This document shows positions 5,710 to 12,737 of a DNA stretch of 13,403 nt, one piece after another. Within the stretch, counting starts at the first letter, position 1, and each line of letters starts with the position of its first letter. The stretch spans positions 1 through 13,403 of the forward strand of contig DAIPHL010000053.1 in NCBI GenBank assembly GCA_036771375.1, given 5' to 3'. Under the pieces are notes generated by a model. It worked only from the letters and a program-made list of their open reading frames with translations. It did no database searches and was not told where the DNA came from. Source of the stretch: DAIPHL01 sp036771375. GTDB taxonomy: Bacteria; Synergistota; Synergistia; Synergistales; Synergistaceae. The position numbers and the translations under genes are program-made.

Positions 5710-7502
5710 ATACAGGCAGATATACGTCCGAGTGGAAGAGAACGCTTTACTGCGGGGAGCCCAGGCTCGATCTCGCGGGACGCGAAGTTGTCCTCAACGG
5801 CTGGCTTCGGGCGCGACGCGATCTTGGAGGGATCATCTTCATAGAGTTGTGGGACCACACGGGCGCGACGCAGATCGTCTTCAACCCGGAGGAGATCCCC
5901 GACGTCCACGCCCGCGCCAAGGACCTTCGCTCCGAATATGTTCTTGCCGTGTGCGGAACGCTTCGCAAACGTCCCGAAGGGACCGAAAATCCGTCCATCG
6001 CGACGGGAGAAGTCGAGCTCGTGGTGCGCGATTTTGTCGTCCTCTCTTTTGCACAGCTCCCTCCCTTCGATCCCGATGAAGCGGACAAGGTCAACGAGGA
6101 CCTGCGGATGAAGTATCGCTACATCGACCTGCGGCGGGAAGGAATGCAGCGTAATCTCCGCATCCGCCACAAGACGGTGCAGTACACGCGAAACTTCTTC
6201 GACGACAACGGCTTCCTCGAGGTCGAAACCCCGATGTTCACCAAGTCGACGCCGGAGGGCGCGAGGGACTATCTGGTGCCGAGCCGCGTAAACCCGGGGG
6301 AGTTCTACGCGCTTCCGCAGTCGCCTCAGATCTTCAAGCAAATTTTGATGATCGGCGGCTGTGACAGGTATATGCAGATCGCCAAATGCTTCCGTGACGA
6401 GGACCTTCGTGCGGACAGGCAGCCGGAGTTCACCCAGATAGACGTGGAGATGAGTTTTGTCACGGAAGAGGAGATCATGGAGCTCGTCGATCGATATCTG
6501 TCGGGTCTCTTTAAAGAGGTCGTGGGGGTGGAGATTGCGACGCCCATTCTCAGGATGACATGGAAAGAGGCGATGGAGCGTTTCGGCAGCGACAAACCCG
6601 ATCTGCGCATCGGTATGGAGATCGTGGATGTCTCGAGTGTTTTCGCGGAGGGAGACAACCCCTTCGCCGGACTTCTGGCCGAGGGGGGGGCGGTCAAAGG
6701 ACTCCGCCTGCCGGGAGGTTCCTCCCTCTCCCGAAAGGAGCTCGCCGATCTCGAGTCTCGTGCCAAGGAGCTGGGAAGCGGTGGAATGGCGAATTTCCAG
6801 ATGAAAGAAGGGGTGCTGAAGGGACCGCTCGTGAAGTTTCTTTCGGATGCCTCTCGGGCCGAGCTCATCGAGCGTTCCGGTTTGACGGGCGATGACGTCC
6901 TTTTCGTGATGGCCGACAGGCAGTGGACAAAGGCCTGTACGATCCTGGGACAGATCCGTTTGGAGCTTGCCCGCGACAGAAACCTCGTCGAGGAGGGATG
7001 GAAGTTCCTCTGGGTGACCGAGTTCCCTCTGTTCGAGTGGGACGAGGAGAGTATGCGCTGGTCCGCGGTTCATCATCCGTTCACGTCGCCGATGTACGAG
7101 GACGTCGCGTTTCTCAAAACCGATCCCGGCCGTGTCCGTTCGCGTGCGTACGACATCGTGCTCAACGGAACGGAGCTCGGCGGTGGTTCGATCAGAATTC
7201 ACGATTCACAGATGCAGAGCACCGTGTTCGATGCGCTCGATATATCTTCCGCCCTCGCGCAGGAGCGTTTCGGTTTTCTTCTCGACGCCCTTTCGTTCGG
7301 GACACCGCCTCACGGCGGAATCGCCTTGGGGCTTGATCGGCTCGTGATGCTCATTTGCGGCGCAAAGTCCATCCGGGAGGTCATGGCCTTTCCCAAAAAC
7401 CAAAAGGCGCAGTGTCCTCTTTCCGGAGCTCCTTCCGGTGTCGACAAGTCACAGCTCGACGATCTTTTTATCGTCTCCGTGGCGACGGAGGCGGAGGAGT
7501 AG
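5706..7502 (+). CDS. aspS: Aspartate--tRNA ligase
   Basis: A 598-residue class II synthetase of the long bacterial type, charging tRNA-Asp. The N-terminal OB-fold anticodon-binding domain contains NGWLRARRDLGGIIFIELWD (31-50). The catalytic core has FLEVETPMFTKSTPEGARDYLVP (170-192) for motif 1, FRDEDLRADRQPEFTQID (229-246) for motif 2 and GIALGLDRLVMLI (538-550) for motif 3, with the bacterial GAD insertion domain between motifs 2 and 3. Residue 40 (RRDL) is Leu, as in tRNA-Asp-discriminating E. coli AspRS, where non-discriminating enzymes have His. This suggests, without proving, that it does not charge tRNA-Asn. Its ATG overlaps the hisS stop (ATGA), and AGAGGG lies 9 nt upstream. The unit ends at the strong terminator starting at 7612. 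Confidence 0.97.
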   Translation: MNTGRYTSEWKRTLYCGEPRLDLAGREVVLNGWLRARRDLGGIIFIELWDHTGATQIVFNPEEIPDVHARAKDLRSEYVLAVCGTLRKRPEGTENPSIATGEVELVVRDFVVLSFAQLPPFDPDEADKVNEDLRMKYRYIDLRREGMQRNLRIRHKTVQYTRNFFDDNGFLEVETPMFTKSTPEGARDYLVPSRVNPGEFYALPQSPQIFKQILMIGGCDRYMQIAKCFRDEDLRADRQPEFTQIDVEMSFVTEEEIMELVDRYLSGLFKEVVGVEIATPILRMTWKEAMERFGSDKPDLRIGMEIVDVSSVFAEGDNPFAGLLAEGGAVKGLRLPGGSSLSRKELADLESRAKELGSGGMANFQMKEGVLKGPLVKFLSDASRAELIERSGLTGDDVLFVMADRQWTKACTILGQIRLELARDRNLVEEGWKFLWVTEFPLFEWDEESMRWSAVHHPFTSPMYEDVAFLKTDPGRVRSRAYDIVLNGTELGGGSIRIHDSQMQSTVFDALDISSALAQERFGFLLDALSFGTPPHGGIALGLDRLVMLICGAKSIREVMAFPKNQKAQCPLSGAPSGVDKSQLDDLFIVSVATEAEE

Positions 7503-7611
7503 AGACAAGAAAACGGGGAGCGTACGGAAACGAAAAAACTTCGAATCGAAGAGACCTCATGTCTTGTGGGGATTTTCCGCCGTTTCTTGAAATGAATTAA
7601 GAGCAAATTCC

Positions 7612-7652
7612 CCGACAGGGACGGACTTGCAGTCCGCCCCTGTCGGTTTTTT
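7612..7652 (+). terminator. Strong intrinsic terminator of hisS-aspS
   Basis: An outer stem CCGACAGG / CCTGTCGG encloses an inner stem CGGACT / AGTCCG with a TGC loop, and a run of six T residues (7647-7652) follows. It lies 109 nt after the aspS stop. On the opposite strand there is no real T-tract, so it is mainly a plus-strand terminator. Confidence 0.93.
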
Positions 7653-7679
7653 CACGGTCGACGCATGCTTATGTCCTGT

Positions 7680-7740
7680 GTCGTGCGGGTGAATTCCGGT
7701 CCCTTACCGCAGATTCTCGCATAGCCACGCCTCGCACGAC
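7680..7740 (-). repeat. Long-range inverted repeat just past the cobB stop
   Basis: GTCGTGCG (7680-7687) and CGCACGAC (7733-7740) are perfect 8-nt inverted arms 45 nt apart, extendable by a G-U and a G-C pair. On the minus strand the structure would start 2 nt after the cobB stop codon. No T-tract follows, so it is not a standard terminator. The 61-nt element is not a tRNA, since no T-arm or anticodon arm can be drawn. Confidence 0.45.
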
Positions 7741-7742
7741 GA

Positions 7743-9149
7743 TCATCTCTCGGCGGCCCGCGCCAGCATCTTTTGAACGGCCCCGGGGCACGAGTAAAAG
7801 TTCAAGTGCAGGTAGGTCGCAAGGAGGCTGGTTCCGCCGGTCCCTGCGTATCCGTCGATCCACTCTCCTTTTGCCCCGGACGCCCTTCGAACCCGGAAGG
7901 CGTGCGGGGCAAGGTTTTCGATGGCTGAATAGTGAAATTCGTGCGCCCGCAGAGCCTCGCCGCGCGAGAACAGCAGGTTGTCTTCCAACGCTTCCGCCGT
8001 GACGTAGCCGAAACGCTGGAGCTTCGGGGTCATCACGGCGTTTGCCGCAATCAAGCCGACCATTCTACCACGTCGATTTTTGTGCTCTATGCTCTTTGTC
8101 AGGTAGAGCATGCCCCCACATTCCGCGTAGATCGCGCCTCGCTTCACATGGCGCGTCACGGAGGCCCGATAGTCGACGTTTCCCTCCAGCTCCTCCAGGA
8201 ACTCCTCCGGATAACCTCCGGGGAGAACGAGCAGGTCGGTCTCCTGTGGCAGTGAAGCGTCCGACAGCGGAGAGGTATCACATAACTCCGCCCCGAGCTT
8301 TTCGAGAACGTCGCGATTTTCGGTGTAGTGAAAGCAGAACGCGTCGTCGTTTGCAATCGCGACACGGACACTTTTCCCGTCGGAGGTCGCCACTTTCTCG
8401 GGCATCCTCGGTTCGACGAACGGGCCTTCCGGTATGGCGGCGCGCGAGACGATCCTCTCCAGGTCGACGTGTTTCGTCAATGCATCCGTATACCGCTCGA
8501 TCGTCTCCGCCGAGCTCTCTCTTTCCAGAGCCGGAATCAATCCCAGATGCCTGGAGGGGAAGGCTGTCTCCTTCATGTCCGGCAACCACGCAAGCAACGG
8601 AATGTGGGTGAACCTTTCGAGCGCTTCTTCAATCAGCTCCGCATGCCTGGAACCGGAAACCCTGTTTGCGATGACGCCCGAAACCGAGGGGGCGAGAGGT
8701 TCAAGCGAAGCAAATCCCTTGACCGTCGCAGCGACGCTGGTCGCCGCTGCATGTGCGTCGACGAGCAGAATGACAGGCAGACGCAGGGTTTTGGCAAGCC
8801 AGGCGGTGGAGTGAAGCCCCTCCGCCCCCAATCCGTCGTACATGCCCATCACGCCCTCGATGACCGCGATGTCGGCGGCGCGTTCATTCCGACGGGCACG
8901 ACAGCCTTCCGCGTAAAGAAATGGCATCAGATCGGGGTTCGCAAATCCGTCCAGGTTCCTGCAGGTTCGCCTCGCCGCCAGCGTGAGATAGGTGGGATCC
9001 ACAAAATCCGGCCCTGTCTTGAAGGGTTGTACGGTATATCCGACACGCCTCAGAGCCGAACAGAGGGCTGCCGTGACCGTGGTCTTGCCGACGCCGCTCG
9101 AGGTTGCCGCCAACACAATGCCCCTGGTCTTCGTATACGGGGACGTCAT
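7743..9149 (-). CDS. cobB: Cobyrinate a,c-diamide synthase (CbiA/CobB family)
   Basis: A 468-residue ATP- and glutamine-dependent amidase predicted to convert carboxylates a and c of (hydrogeno)cobyrinic acid to amides in cobalamin synthesis. The N-terminal P-loop ATPase half has AATSSGVGKTT (14-24), FKTGPDFVDP (43-52) and EGVMGMYDG (98-106). The C-terminal class I glutamine amidotransferase half has LPGGYPEEF (309-317), the nucleophile C344 in YAECGGMLYL, and H448 in YLHLNF; HEFHYS (403-408) is also characteristic. Length and domain order match the family. Start ATG 9149 has GGAG 7 nt upstream. A 21-codon ORF with a stronger ribosome site ends across this start codon (ATGA). No other cobalamin genes are in the window, and I see no cobalamin riboswitch. 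The anaerobic (CbiA) versus aerobic (CobB) naming cannot be settled here. Confidence 0.93.
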   Translation of the reverse strand: MTSPYTKTRGIVLAATSSGVGKTTVTAALCSALRRVGYTVQPFKTGPDFVDPTYLTLAARRTCRNLDGFANPDLMPFLYAEGCRARRNERAADIAVIEGVMGMYDGLGAEGLHSTAWLAKTLRLPVILLVDAHAAATSVAATVKGFASLEPLAPSVSGVIANRVSGSRHAELIEEALERFTHIPLLAWLPDMKETAFPSRHLGLIPALERESSAETIERYTDALTKHVDLERIVSRAAIPEGPFVEPRMPEKVATSDGKSVRVAIANDDAFCFHYTENRDVLEKLGAELCDTSPLSDASLPQETDLLVLPGGYPEEFLEELEGNVDYRASVTRHVKRGAIYAECGGMLYLTKSIEHKNRRGRMVGLIAANAVMTPKLQRFGYVTAEALEDNLLFSRGEALRAHEFHYSAIENLAPHAFRVRRASGAKGEWIDGYAGTGGTSLLATYLHLNFYSCPGAVQKMLARAAER

Positions 9150-9211
9150 TGAACGGCTCCGGGGCGGGGCGAAAGAGACGACGGTCTTTGCTCATGAGAA
9201 TGAAGAATCAT
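9146..9211 (-). CDS. 21-residue ORF coupled to cobB; possible leader peptide
   Basis: On the minus strand, ATG at 9211 opens a 21-codon ORF (MILHSHEQRP, then SSLSPRPGAVQ) ending in a TGA that overlaps the cobB ATG as ATGA. The ribosome site AAGGAGG (complement of 9219-9225) is a perfect anti-16S match with a 7-nt spacer, better than cobB's own GGAG. The peptide is Ser/Pro/Arg-rich with two His residues; it has no membrane segment and no family I recognise. The arrangement suggests that ribosomes load here and re-initiate at cobB. Alternatively it is a chance ORF using a ribosome site whose true start is elsewhere. The ATG at 9195 opens another frame and lacks such a site. Confidence 0.45.
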   Translation of the reverse strand: MILHSHEQRPSSLSPRPGAVQ

Positions 9212-9330
9212 GTTCGAGCCTCCTTGTTGTCCGAAAGATCGATGGAGAAGCACGATCTCGAATACGCATATGATGAAGGATCGTACTCTTCAGGGACAGC
9301 CGAAAATGCGGAAAGTGGCGAGGAAACGTC

Positions 9331-9370
9331 AAAAGGCCCGGCCGTGGTGGATTGCATGGCCGGGCCTTTT
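9331..9370 (-). terminator. Symmetric terminator between pruA and cobB
   Basis: AAAAGGCCCGGCC (9331-9343) and GGCCGGGCCTTTT (9358-9370) are perfect 13-nt inverted arms, extended inward by GTG/CAT pairing to a 16-bp stem with an 8-nt loop. The A/T ends give a short T-tract on either strand. It lies 40 nt after the pruA stop, so its main role is ending pruA transcription. With only four T residues it could leak into cobB. Confidence 0.85.
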
Positions 9371-9409
9371 GCGATGAGGTGTTTGGAAGTGGTTGTGGAA
9401 AGAGGAATC

Positions 9410-11035
9410 TTAAATCATATGTGGGTAGAAGATGTCCTTTGGCGGAATGTACGTCTCCTTGATGGTCCTGGGGCTTACCCAGCGCATAAGGTTTTGCATG
9501 CCGCCCGCCTTGTCGTTGGTTCCGGACGCCCGCGATCCGCCGAACGGCTGTTGTCCGATCATCGCCCCCGTCGGTTTGTCGTTCATGTAGAAATTCCCTG
9601 CCGCGTACCGAAGTATTTTAAAGGCTTTTACCGTAGCCTCTTTGTCGTTGCTGAAGATCGATCCGGTCAGGGCGTACGGAGAAGTCGCGTCACAGAGCTT
9701 CAGGGTCTCCTCGTACTTGTCGTCGTCGTACAGATAAATGCTCATGACCGGGCCGAAGAGCTCCGTCTCCATGGTGGTATAATGGGGGTCCTTACACAGG
9801 AGCAAGGTCGGCTCGATGAAGTATCCCTTGGATTTGTCGTACTTGCCTCCGCAGAGGACCTCTACGTCCGAAGACTTTTTCGCTGCTTCGATGTATGAGA
9901 CGATGGAGTCGAAGGATTTTTCGTCGATGACGGCGCCCATCAGGTTTTTGGGGTCGGCTGCGTCTCCCATGCAGATCTTCGAGACGCGCTCCAACAGTTT
10001 TTCCTTGACCTGGGGCCATATCGATTTCGGGATGTAGCTTCTGGATGCCGCCGAGCACTTCTGTCCCTGATATTCGAACGATCCGAGGACGATGGCGGTG
10101 GCGAGCTCATCGAGGCTCGCGGAGTTGTGTGCAAAGACGAAGTCCTTGCCGCCCGTTTCTCCGACGATGCGAGGGTAGGAGCGGTAAGTTCCGATGTTGT
10201 CGCTTACCTGCTTCCAGAGCTTGTTGAACGTGTCGTTCGATCCGGTGAAGTGAACGCCGGCGAGATCCTTGTGTTTCAGCACGACGTCGCTGATGACCGC
10301 TCCGCTTCCCGGCACGAAGTTGATGACTCCGTCGGGGACACCGGCCTCCATGAAGACTTTCATCAGATAATAGCTGGAGAGCAGAGACGCCGTGGCCGGT
10401 TTCCAGACCGTGACGTTCCCCATGATGACGGGGGCCATGTTGAGATTACTGGCGATGGCGGTGAAATTAAAAGGCGTTATGGTGTAGACGAAGCCCTCCA
10501 GGGGCCGGTATTCCATCCTGTTCATGACGGCGTTGCCAGAAGCCGGTTGCTCCGAGAAGATCAAGGATGCAAAGTATGTATTGAACCGAAGATAGTCGAT
10601 GACCTCGCAAGCGGCGTCGATCTCCGCCTGCTGGATGTTCTTGCTCTGTCCGAGTATTGTCGCCGCGTTGATGACGTAACGGTATTTTTTGCTCAAAAGT
10701 TCCGCGACGCGGAGGGAAATGGCGGCTCTCTCTTCCCATGGCAACTCCAACCACGCTTGTTTCGCCTCGAGCGCGCATCGTATGGCAAGTTCAACGTCTT
10801 CGCGACGCGTCTTGTGATAAAATCCGAGCTTGTGCTGATGATTGTGCGGGCTGACCACCGGGGCGGTGTCTCCCGTTTTGATCTCTTTGCCCCCGATGAT
10901 GAGGGGGATTTCGACCTGCGTGCCGCTCTGGCGGGCGATTTCCTTCTGTAACAGCTGAAGATCTTCGCTGCCACGCCGATACTCTTTCACACTCTCGTTT
11001 ATCGGTCTTTCCAGGGAAAAAACGGCGTTGTTCAT
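9410..11035 (-). CDS. pruA: L-glutamate gamma-semialdehyde dehydrogenase (1-pyrroline-5-carboxylate dehydrogenase)
   Basis: A 541-residue aldehyde dehydrogenase that oxidises glutamate semialdehyde to glutamate with NAD+, the last step of proline (and often ornithine/arginine) breakdown. It follows the stand-alone, ALDH4A1-like type, with no proline dehydrogenase domain. TITPFNFTAIASNLNMAP (185-202) and VWKPA (210-214) form the cofactor site. E293 in VGETGGKD and C327 in GQKCSA are the general base and nucleophile; their 34-residue spacing equals that of human ALDH4A1 (E314/C348). The C-terminal PFGGSRASGTNDKAGG block is also typical. The ATG at 11035 has AAGGAGG 7 nt upstream. No proline dehydrogenase (putA/prodh) is in the window, so the semialdehyde may come from proline, ornithine or another route. 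The promoter region holds operator-like palindromes. Confidence 0.95.
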   Translation of the reverse strand: MNNAVFSLERPINESVKEYRRGSEDLQLLQKEIARQSGTQVEIPLIIGGKEIKTGDTAPVVSPHNHQHKLGFYHKTRREDVELAIRCALEAKQAWLELPWEERAAISLRVAELLSKKYRYVINAATILGQSKNIQQAEIDAACEVIDYLRFNTYFASLIFSEQPASGNAVMNRMEYRPLEGFVYTITPFNFTAIASNLNMAPVIMGNVTVWKPATASLLSSYYLMKVFMEAGVPDGVINFVPGSGAVISDVVLKHKDLAGVHFTGSNDTFNKLWKQVSDNIGTYRSYPRIVGETGGKDFVFAHNSASLDELATAIVLGSFEYQGQKCSAASRSYIPKSIWPQVKEKLLERVSKICMGDAADPKNLMGAVIDEKSFDSIVSYIEAAKKSSDVEVLCGGKYDKSKGYFIEPTLLLCKDPHYTTMETELFGPVMSIYLYDDDKYEETLKLCDATSPYALTGSIFSNDKEATVKAFKILRYAAGNFYMNDKPTGAMIGQQPFGGSRASGTNDKAGGMQNLMRWVSPRTIKETYIPPKDIFYPHMI

Positions 11036-11053
11036 GGTTGTACCTCCTTAGTT

Positions 11054-11067
11054 TTTTGCATACAAAG
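11054..11067 (-). promoter_or_regulatory. Operator-like palindrome copy 1 in the pruA leader
   Basis: TTTTGCATACAAAG (plus-strand reading) contains the near-palindrome TTTGCA-TACAAA, with one mismatch between half-sites. It lies between the predicted pruA start site and the ribosome site. Its centre is 29 bp from the related copy at 11083-11096. The binding protein is unknown. Confidence 0.4.
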
Positions 11068-11082
11068 TTTTTAATATAAAAA

Positions 11083-11096
11083 TTTTGTATACACAA
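11083..11096 (-). promoter_or_regulatory. Operator-like palindrome copy 2 over the predicted pruA start site
   Basis: TTTTGTATACACAA (plus-strand reading) contains the near-palindrome TTTGTA-TACACA and shares TTTTG-ATACA with copy 1. It begins 4 nt downstream of the pruA -10, so it covers the expected transcription start, a usual repressor position. The GTATAC core resembles operators of some GntR-family regulators, but this is a resemblance only. Confidence 0.45.
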
Positions 11097-11099
11097 TTC

Positions 11100-11127
11100 A
11101 TATTATGCCAATATCGGCGGCAAGCAA
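11100..11127 (-). promoter_or_regulatory. Promoter of pruA
   Basis: On the minus strand, TTGCTT (complement of 11122-11127) and TAATAT (complement of 11100-11105) are 16 nt apart. The start site should fall near 11092, giving a leader of about 57 nt with an AT-rich stretch and two operator-like palindromes. Confidence 0.55.
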
Positions 11128-11152
11128 TGCGTAAAAATACCTATTAACGCAT
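11127..11152. repeat. Inverted repeat upstream of the pruA -35
   Basis: ATGCGT (11127-11132) and ACGCAT (11147-11152) are perfect inverted arms 20 bp apart (centre to centre), with partly matching AT-rich inner flanks (AAAAATA / TATTA). The left arm touches the pruA -35 hexamer. The helical phasing fits a dimeric activator or repressor site, but no regulator is identified. Confidence 0.35.
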
Positions 11153-11262
11153 CTAAGTTGCATTTATTTTCTACGGAAACCTCTTCCATTTCGTGGTAAT
11201 CTGTCTGACATAGAGGAATTTTTGTCGTATCCTGGATGCGAGGCGCCAAAGGAGGACGGCAT

Positions 11263-12147
11263 ATGAATCAAAAGACGATATTGGGACATCTCTCCGCGCA
11301 GGTGACCATATTGATATGGGGAATGACCTTTGTGACCACGAAGGTCTTGCTTGAGAGTTTCAAGCCGATCGAGATCCTTTTCTTTCGCTTTTGCATCGGC
11401 TATGTCGCGCTGTGGTTGATCGCCCCCCATCCGCTCAAATTGAAAAATGTAAAAGAGGAGATCTATTTCGCGGTCGAGGGATTTTTCGGAGTCACGCTCT
11501 ATTTCCTCTTTGAAAATCTTGCGCTTACCTATACCCTGGTCTCGAATGTCGGGGTGATCATTTCAGTGGCACCTTTTTTCACGGCGATTCTCGCACATCG
11601 CTTTCTGGAGGAGGAGAGGTTCAACGCGTGCTTTCTAATCGGTTTTATCGCTGCGATCGTGGGAATTGTACTGATCATTTTCAACGGGAACTTCCTGTTC
11701 GAGACAAATCCGTTCGGTGATTTTCTGGCTCTTTCCGCCGCGTTGACCTGGGCCGTTTATTCGATCATAATGAAGAAAATTTCCTCTCTGGGATATGGTA
11801 TGATCCAGTGTACGAGGAGGATATTCTTTTACGGACTCTTGTTCATGATCCCGTTTCTGTTTATTTTCGGGTTTCGCTGGGAGCTTGAACGATTTGCGGC
11901 ACCGGCGAGTCTTTTGAACATGCTCTTTCTCGGCCTCGGGGCGTCGGCCCTCTGTTTCGTTACGTGGAATTGGTCGGTGAGGGTGTTGGGCGCGCTCAAG
12001 ACAAGCGTTTACATCTATGGGACTCCGATCGTCAATATACTGGCGTCCGTTATCGTGATCGGGGAGAGGATCACCCTCGTCGCCGTTGTGGGGACGATGC
12101 TCACGCTCATGGGCCTTGTGATCTCGGAGGGGAGCCAGAGGCGTTGA
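11263..12147 (+). CDS. EamA/DMT-family transporter
   Basis: A 294-residue integral membrane protein of the drug/metabolite transporter superfamily, expected to export or import a small metabolite such as an amino acid. It shows the two-repeat EamA layout with about ten hydrophobic helices. The first repeat opens with HLSAQVTILIWGMTFVTTKVLL, where the W-G-x-x-F element is typical, and includes RFCIGYVAL. The second repeat begins near FGDFLALSAALTWAVYSII and ends in VVGTMLTLMGLVIS. A basic tail, SEGSQRR, is probably cytoplasmic. ATG 11263 is chosen because AAAGGAGG (11248-11255) lies 7 nt before it; the in-frame ATG at 11236 precedes that site and would make it part of the coding sequence. The gene diverges from pruA across 227 nt. 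I found no convincing forward promoter in that gap. The substrate is unknown. Confidence 0.9.
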   Translation: MNQKTILGHLSAQVTILIWGMTFVTTKVLLESFKPIEILFFRFCIGYVALWLIAPHPLKLKNVKEEIYFAVEGFFGVTLYFLFENLALTYTLVSNVGVIISVAPFFTAILAHRFLEEERFNACFLIGFIAAIVGIVLIIFNGNFLFETNPFGDFLALSAALTWAVYSIIMKKISSLGYGMIQCTRRIFFYGLLFMIPFLFIFGFRWELERFAAPASLLNMLFLGLGASALCFVTWNWSVRVLGALKTSVYIYGTPIVNILASVIVIGERITLVAVVGTMLTLMGLVISEGSQRR

Positions 12148-12180
12148 ATTCGCCCGACGGAGATTTCGGCGCCAGAAAGG

Positions 12181-12225
12181 CGGGCTCTAAGACGAAACGT
12201 GAGAGAAGTCGTCTTGTGGTGCCCG
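12181..12225 (+). terminator. Two-tier hairpin after the EamA gene; uncertain terminator
   Basis: CGGGC (12181-12185) pairs with GCCCG (12221-12225), and AAGACGA (12189-12195) pairs with TCGTCTT (12209-12215) inside it. The structure starts 33 nt after the EamA stop. Downstream bases are only moderately T-rich (TTCGTGTTTACG), so termination efficiency is doubtful. Confidence 0.35.
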
Positions 12226-12252
12226 TTCGTGTTTACGTTGGGTTTCCTTTGC

Positions 12253-12299
12253 AAAAAACAGCACATTGCGCGGCGCCCCAACCCCTTCCGCGCAATGTG
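12253..12299 (-). terminator. Intrinsic terminator of the cupin-Hpt unit
   Basis: CACATTGCGCGG (12262-12273) and CCGCGCAATGTG (12288-12299) form a perfect 12-bp stem with a 14-nt loop. On the minus strand this is followed, 3 nt later, by six T residues (A-tract 12253-12258). It lies 34 nt after the Hpt stop codon. Confidence 0.88.
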
Positions 12300-12332
12300 T
12301 ACGGTGCAAAACTTTTGACTTGTGCCTTTGCC

Positions 12333-12686
12333 TTATATATCGAGCCCTGAACGCAGAGCCTCTATGGCCCTTCCAAGCTCGACGGAGAGTTGATCCAGGG
12401 CAGGATTCAGATCGGGCGGCATCGTCCCTTCCCGGAGGGCTTTTTCCAGGAGACGGCTTGCCTCGGCGAGGCTGTCCGCACCCAGGTTTCCCGCGAGCCC
12501 CTTGAGTGTGTGTGCCATTCGCGTCGCCTCTTCCACGTCGCCGGAGGCCACGGCGCGCTTGATTTGTTCGTCGTAGTCGTTGTACTCCGATTCGAAGCGT
12601 TGGAGCAGTTTTCTGTAAAGGTTTTTGTTTTCCATAAGACGTGTCAGCGCAGCCTGAACGTCAAAAATCACGGTGTTGTCTGGCAT
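12333..12686 (-). CDS. Stand-alone Hpt (histidine phosphotransfer) domain protein
   Basis: A 117-residue all-helical protein consisting of a single Hpt domain. The signature is MAHTLKGLAGNLGA (57-70), with H59 as the predicted phospho-accepting histidine and the usual K62, G63 and G66 around it. Such proteins shuttle phosphate between a hybrid sensor kinase's receiver domain and a response regulator. No kinase or regulator is encoded nearby, so its partners must be elsewhere. No signal peptide or membrane segment is seen. The ATG at 12686 has AAGGAAGG about 8 nt upstream. It lies 51 nt downstream of the cupin gene on the same strand, with no terminator between them, so co-transcription is likely. 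Confidence 0.88.
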   Translation of the reverse strand: MPDNTVIFDVQAALTRLMENKNLYRKLLQRFESEYNDYDEQIKRAVASGDVEEATRMAHTLKGLAGNLGADSLAEASRLLEKALREGTMPPDLNPALDQLSVELGRAIEALRSGLDI

Positions 12687-12737
12687 TCTTCAACCTTCCT
12701 TAAAAAGAGATGGTGTGATGGGAGAGATTCCCTCCGG

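Noticed and set aside
5511..7202. Long minus-strand open frame opposite aspS
   Set aside because: His/Arg/Asp-rich shadow of a well-supported plus-strand synthetase.
7559..7600. 13-codon ATG ORF between aspS and its terminator
   Set aside because: Very short, only a weak purine-rich stretch upstream, and no sign of conservation can be judged; most likely chance within the 3' UTR.
9212..9330. Cobalamin riboswitch upstream of cobB
   Set aside because: A GCCACT string occurs on the minus strand, but the gap is too short and the conserved B12-box context and pairing arms are not visible.
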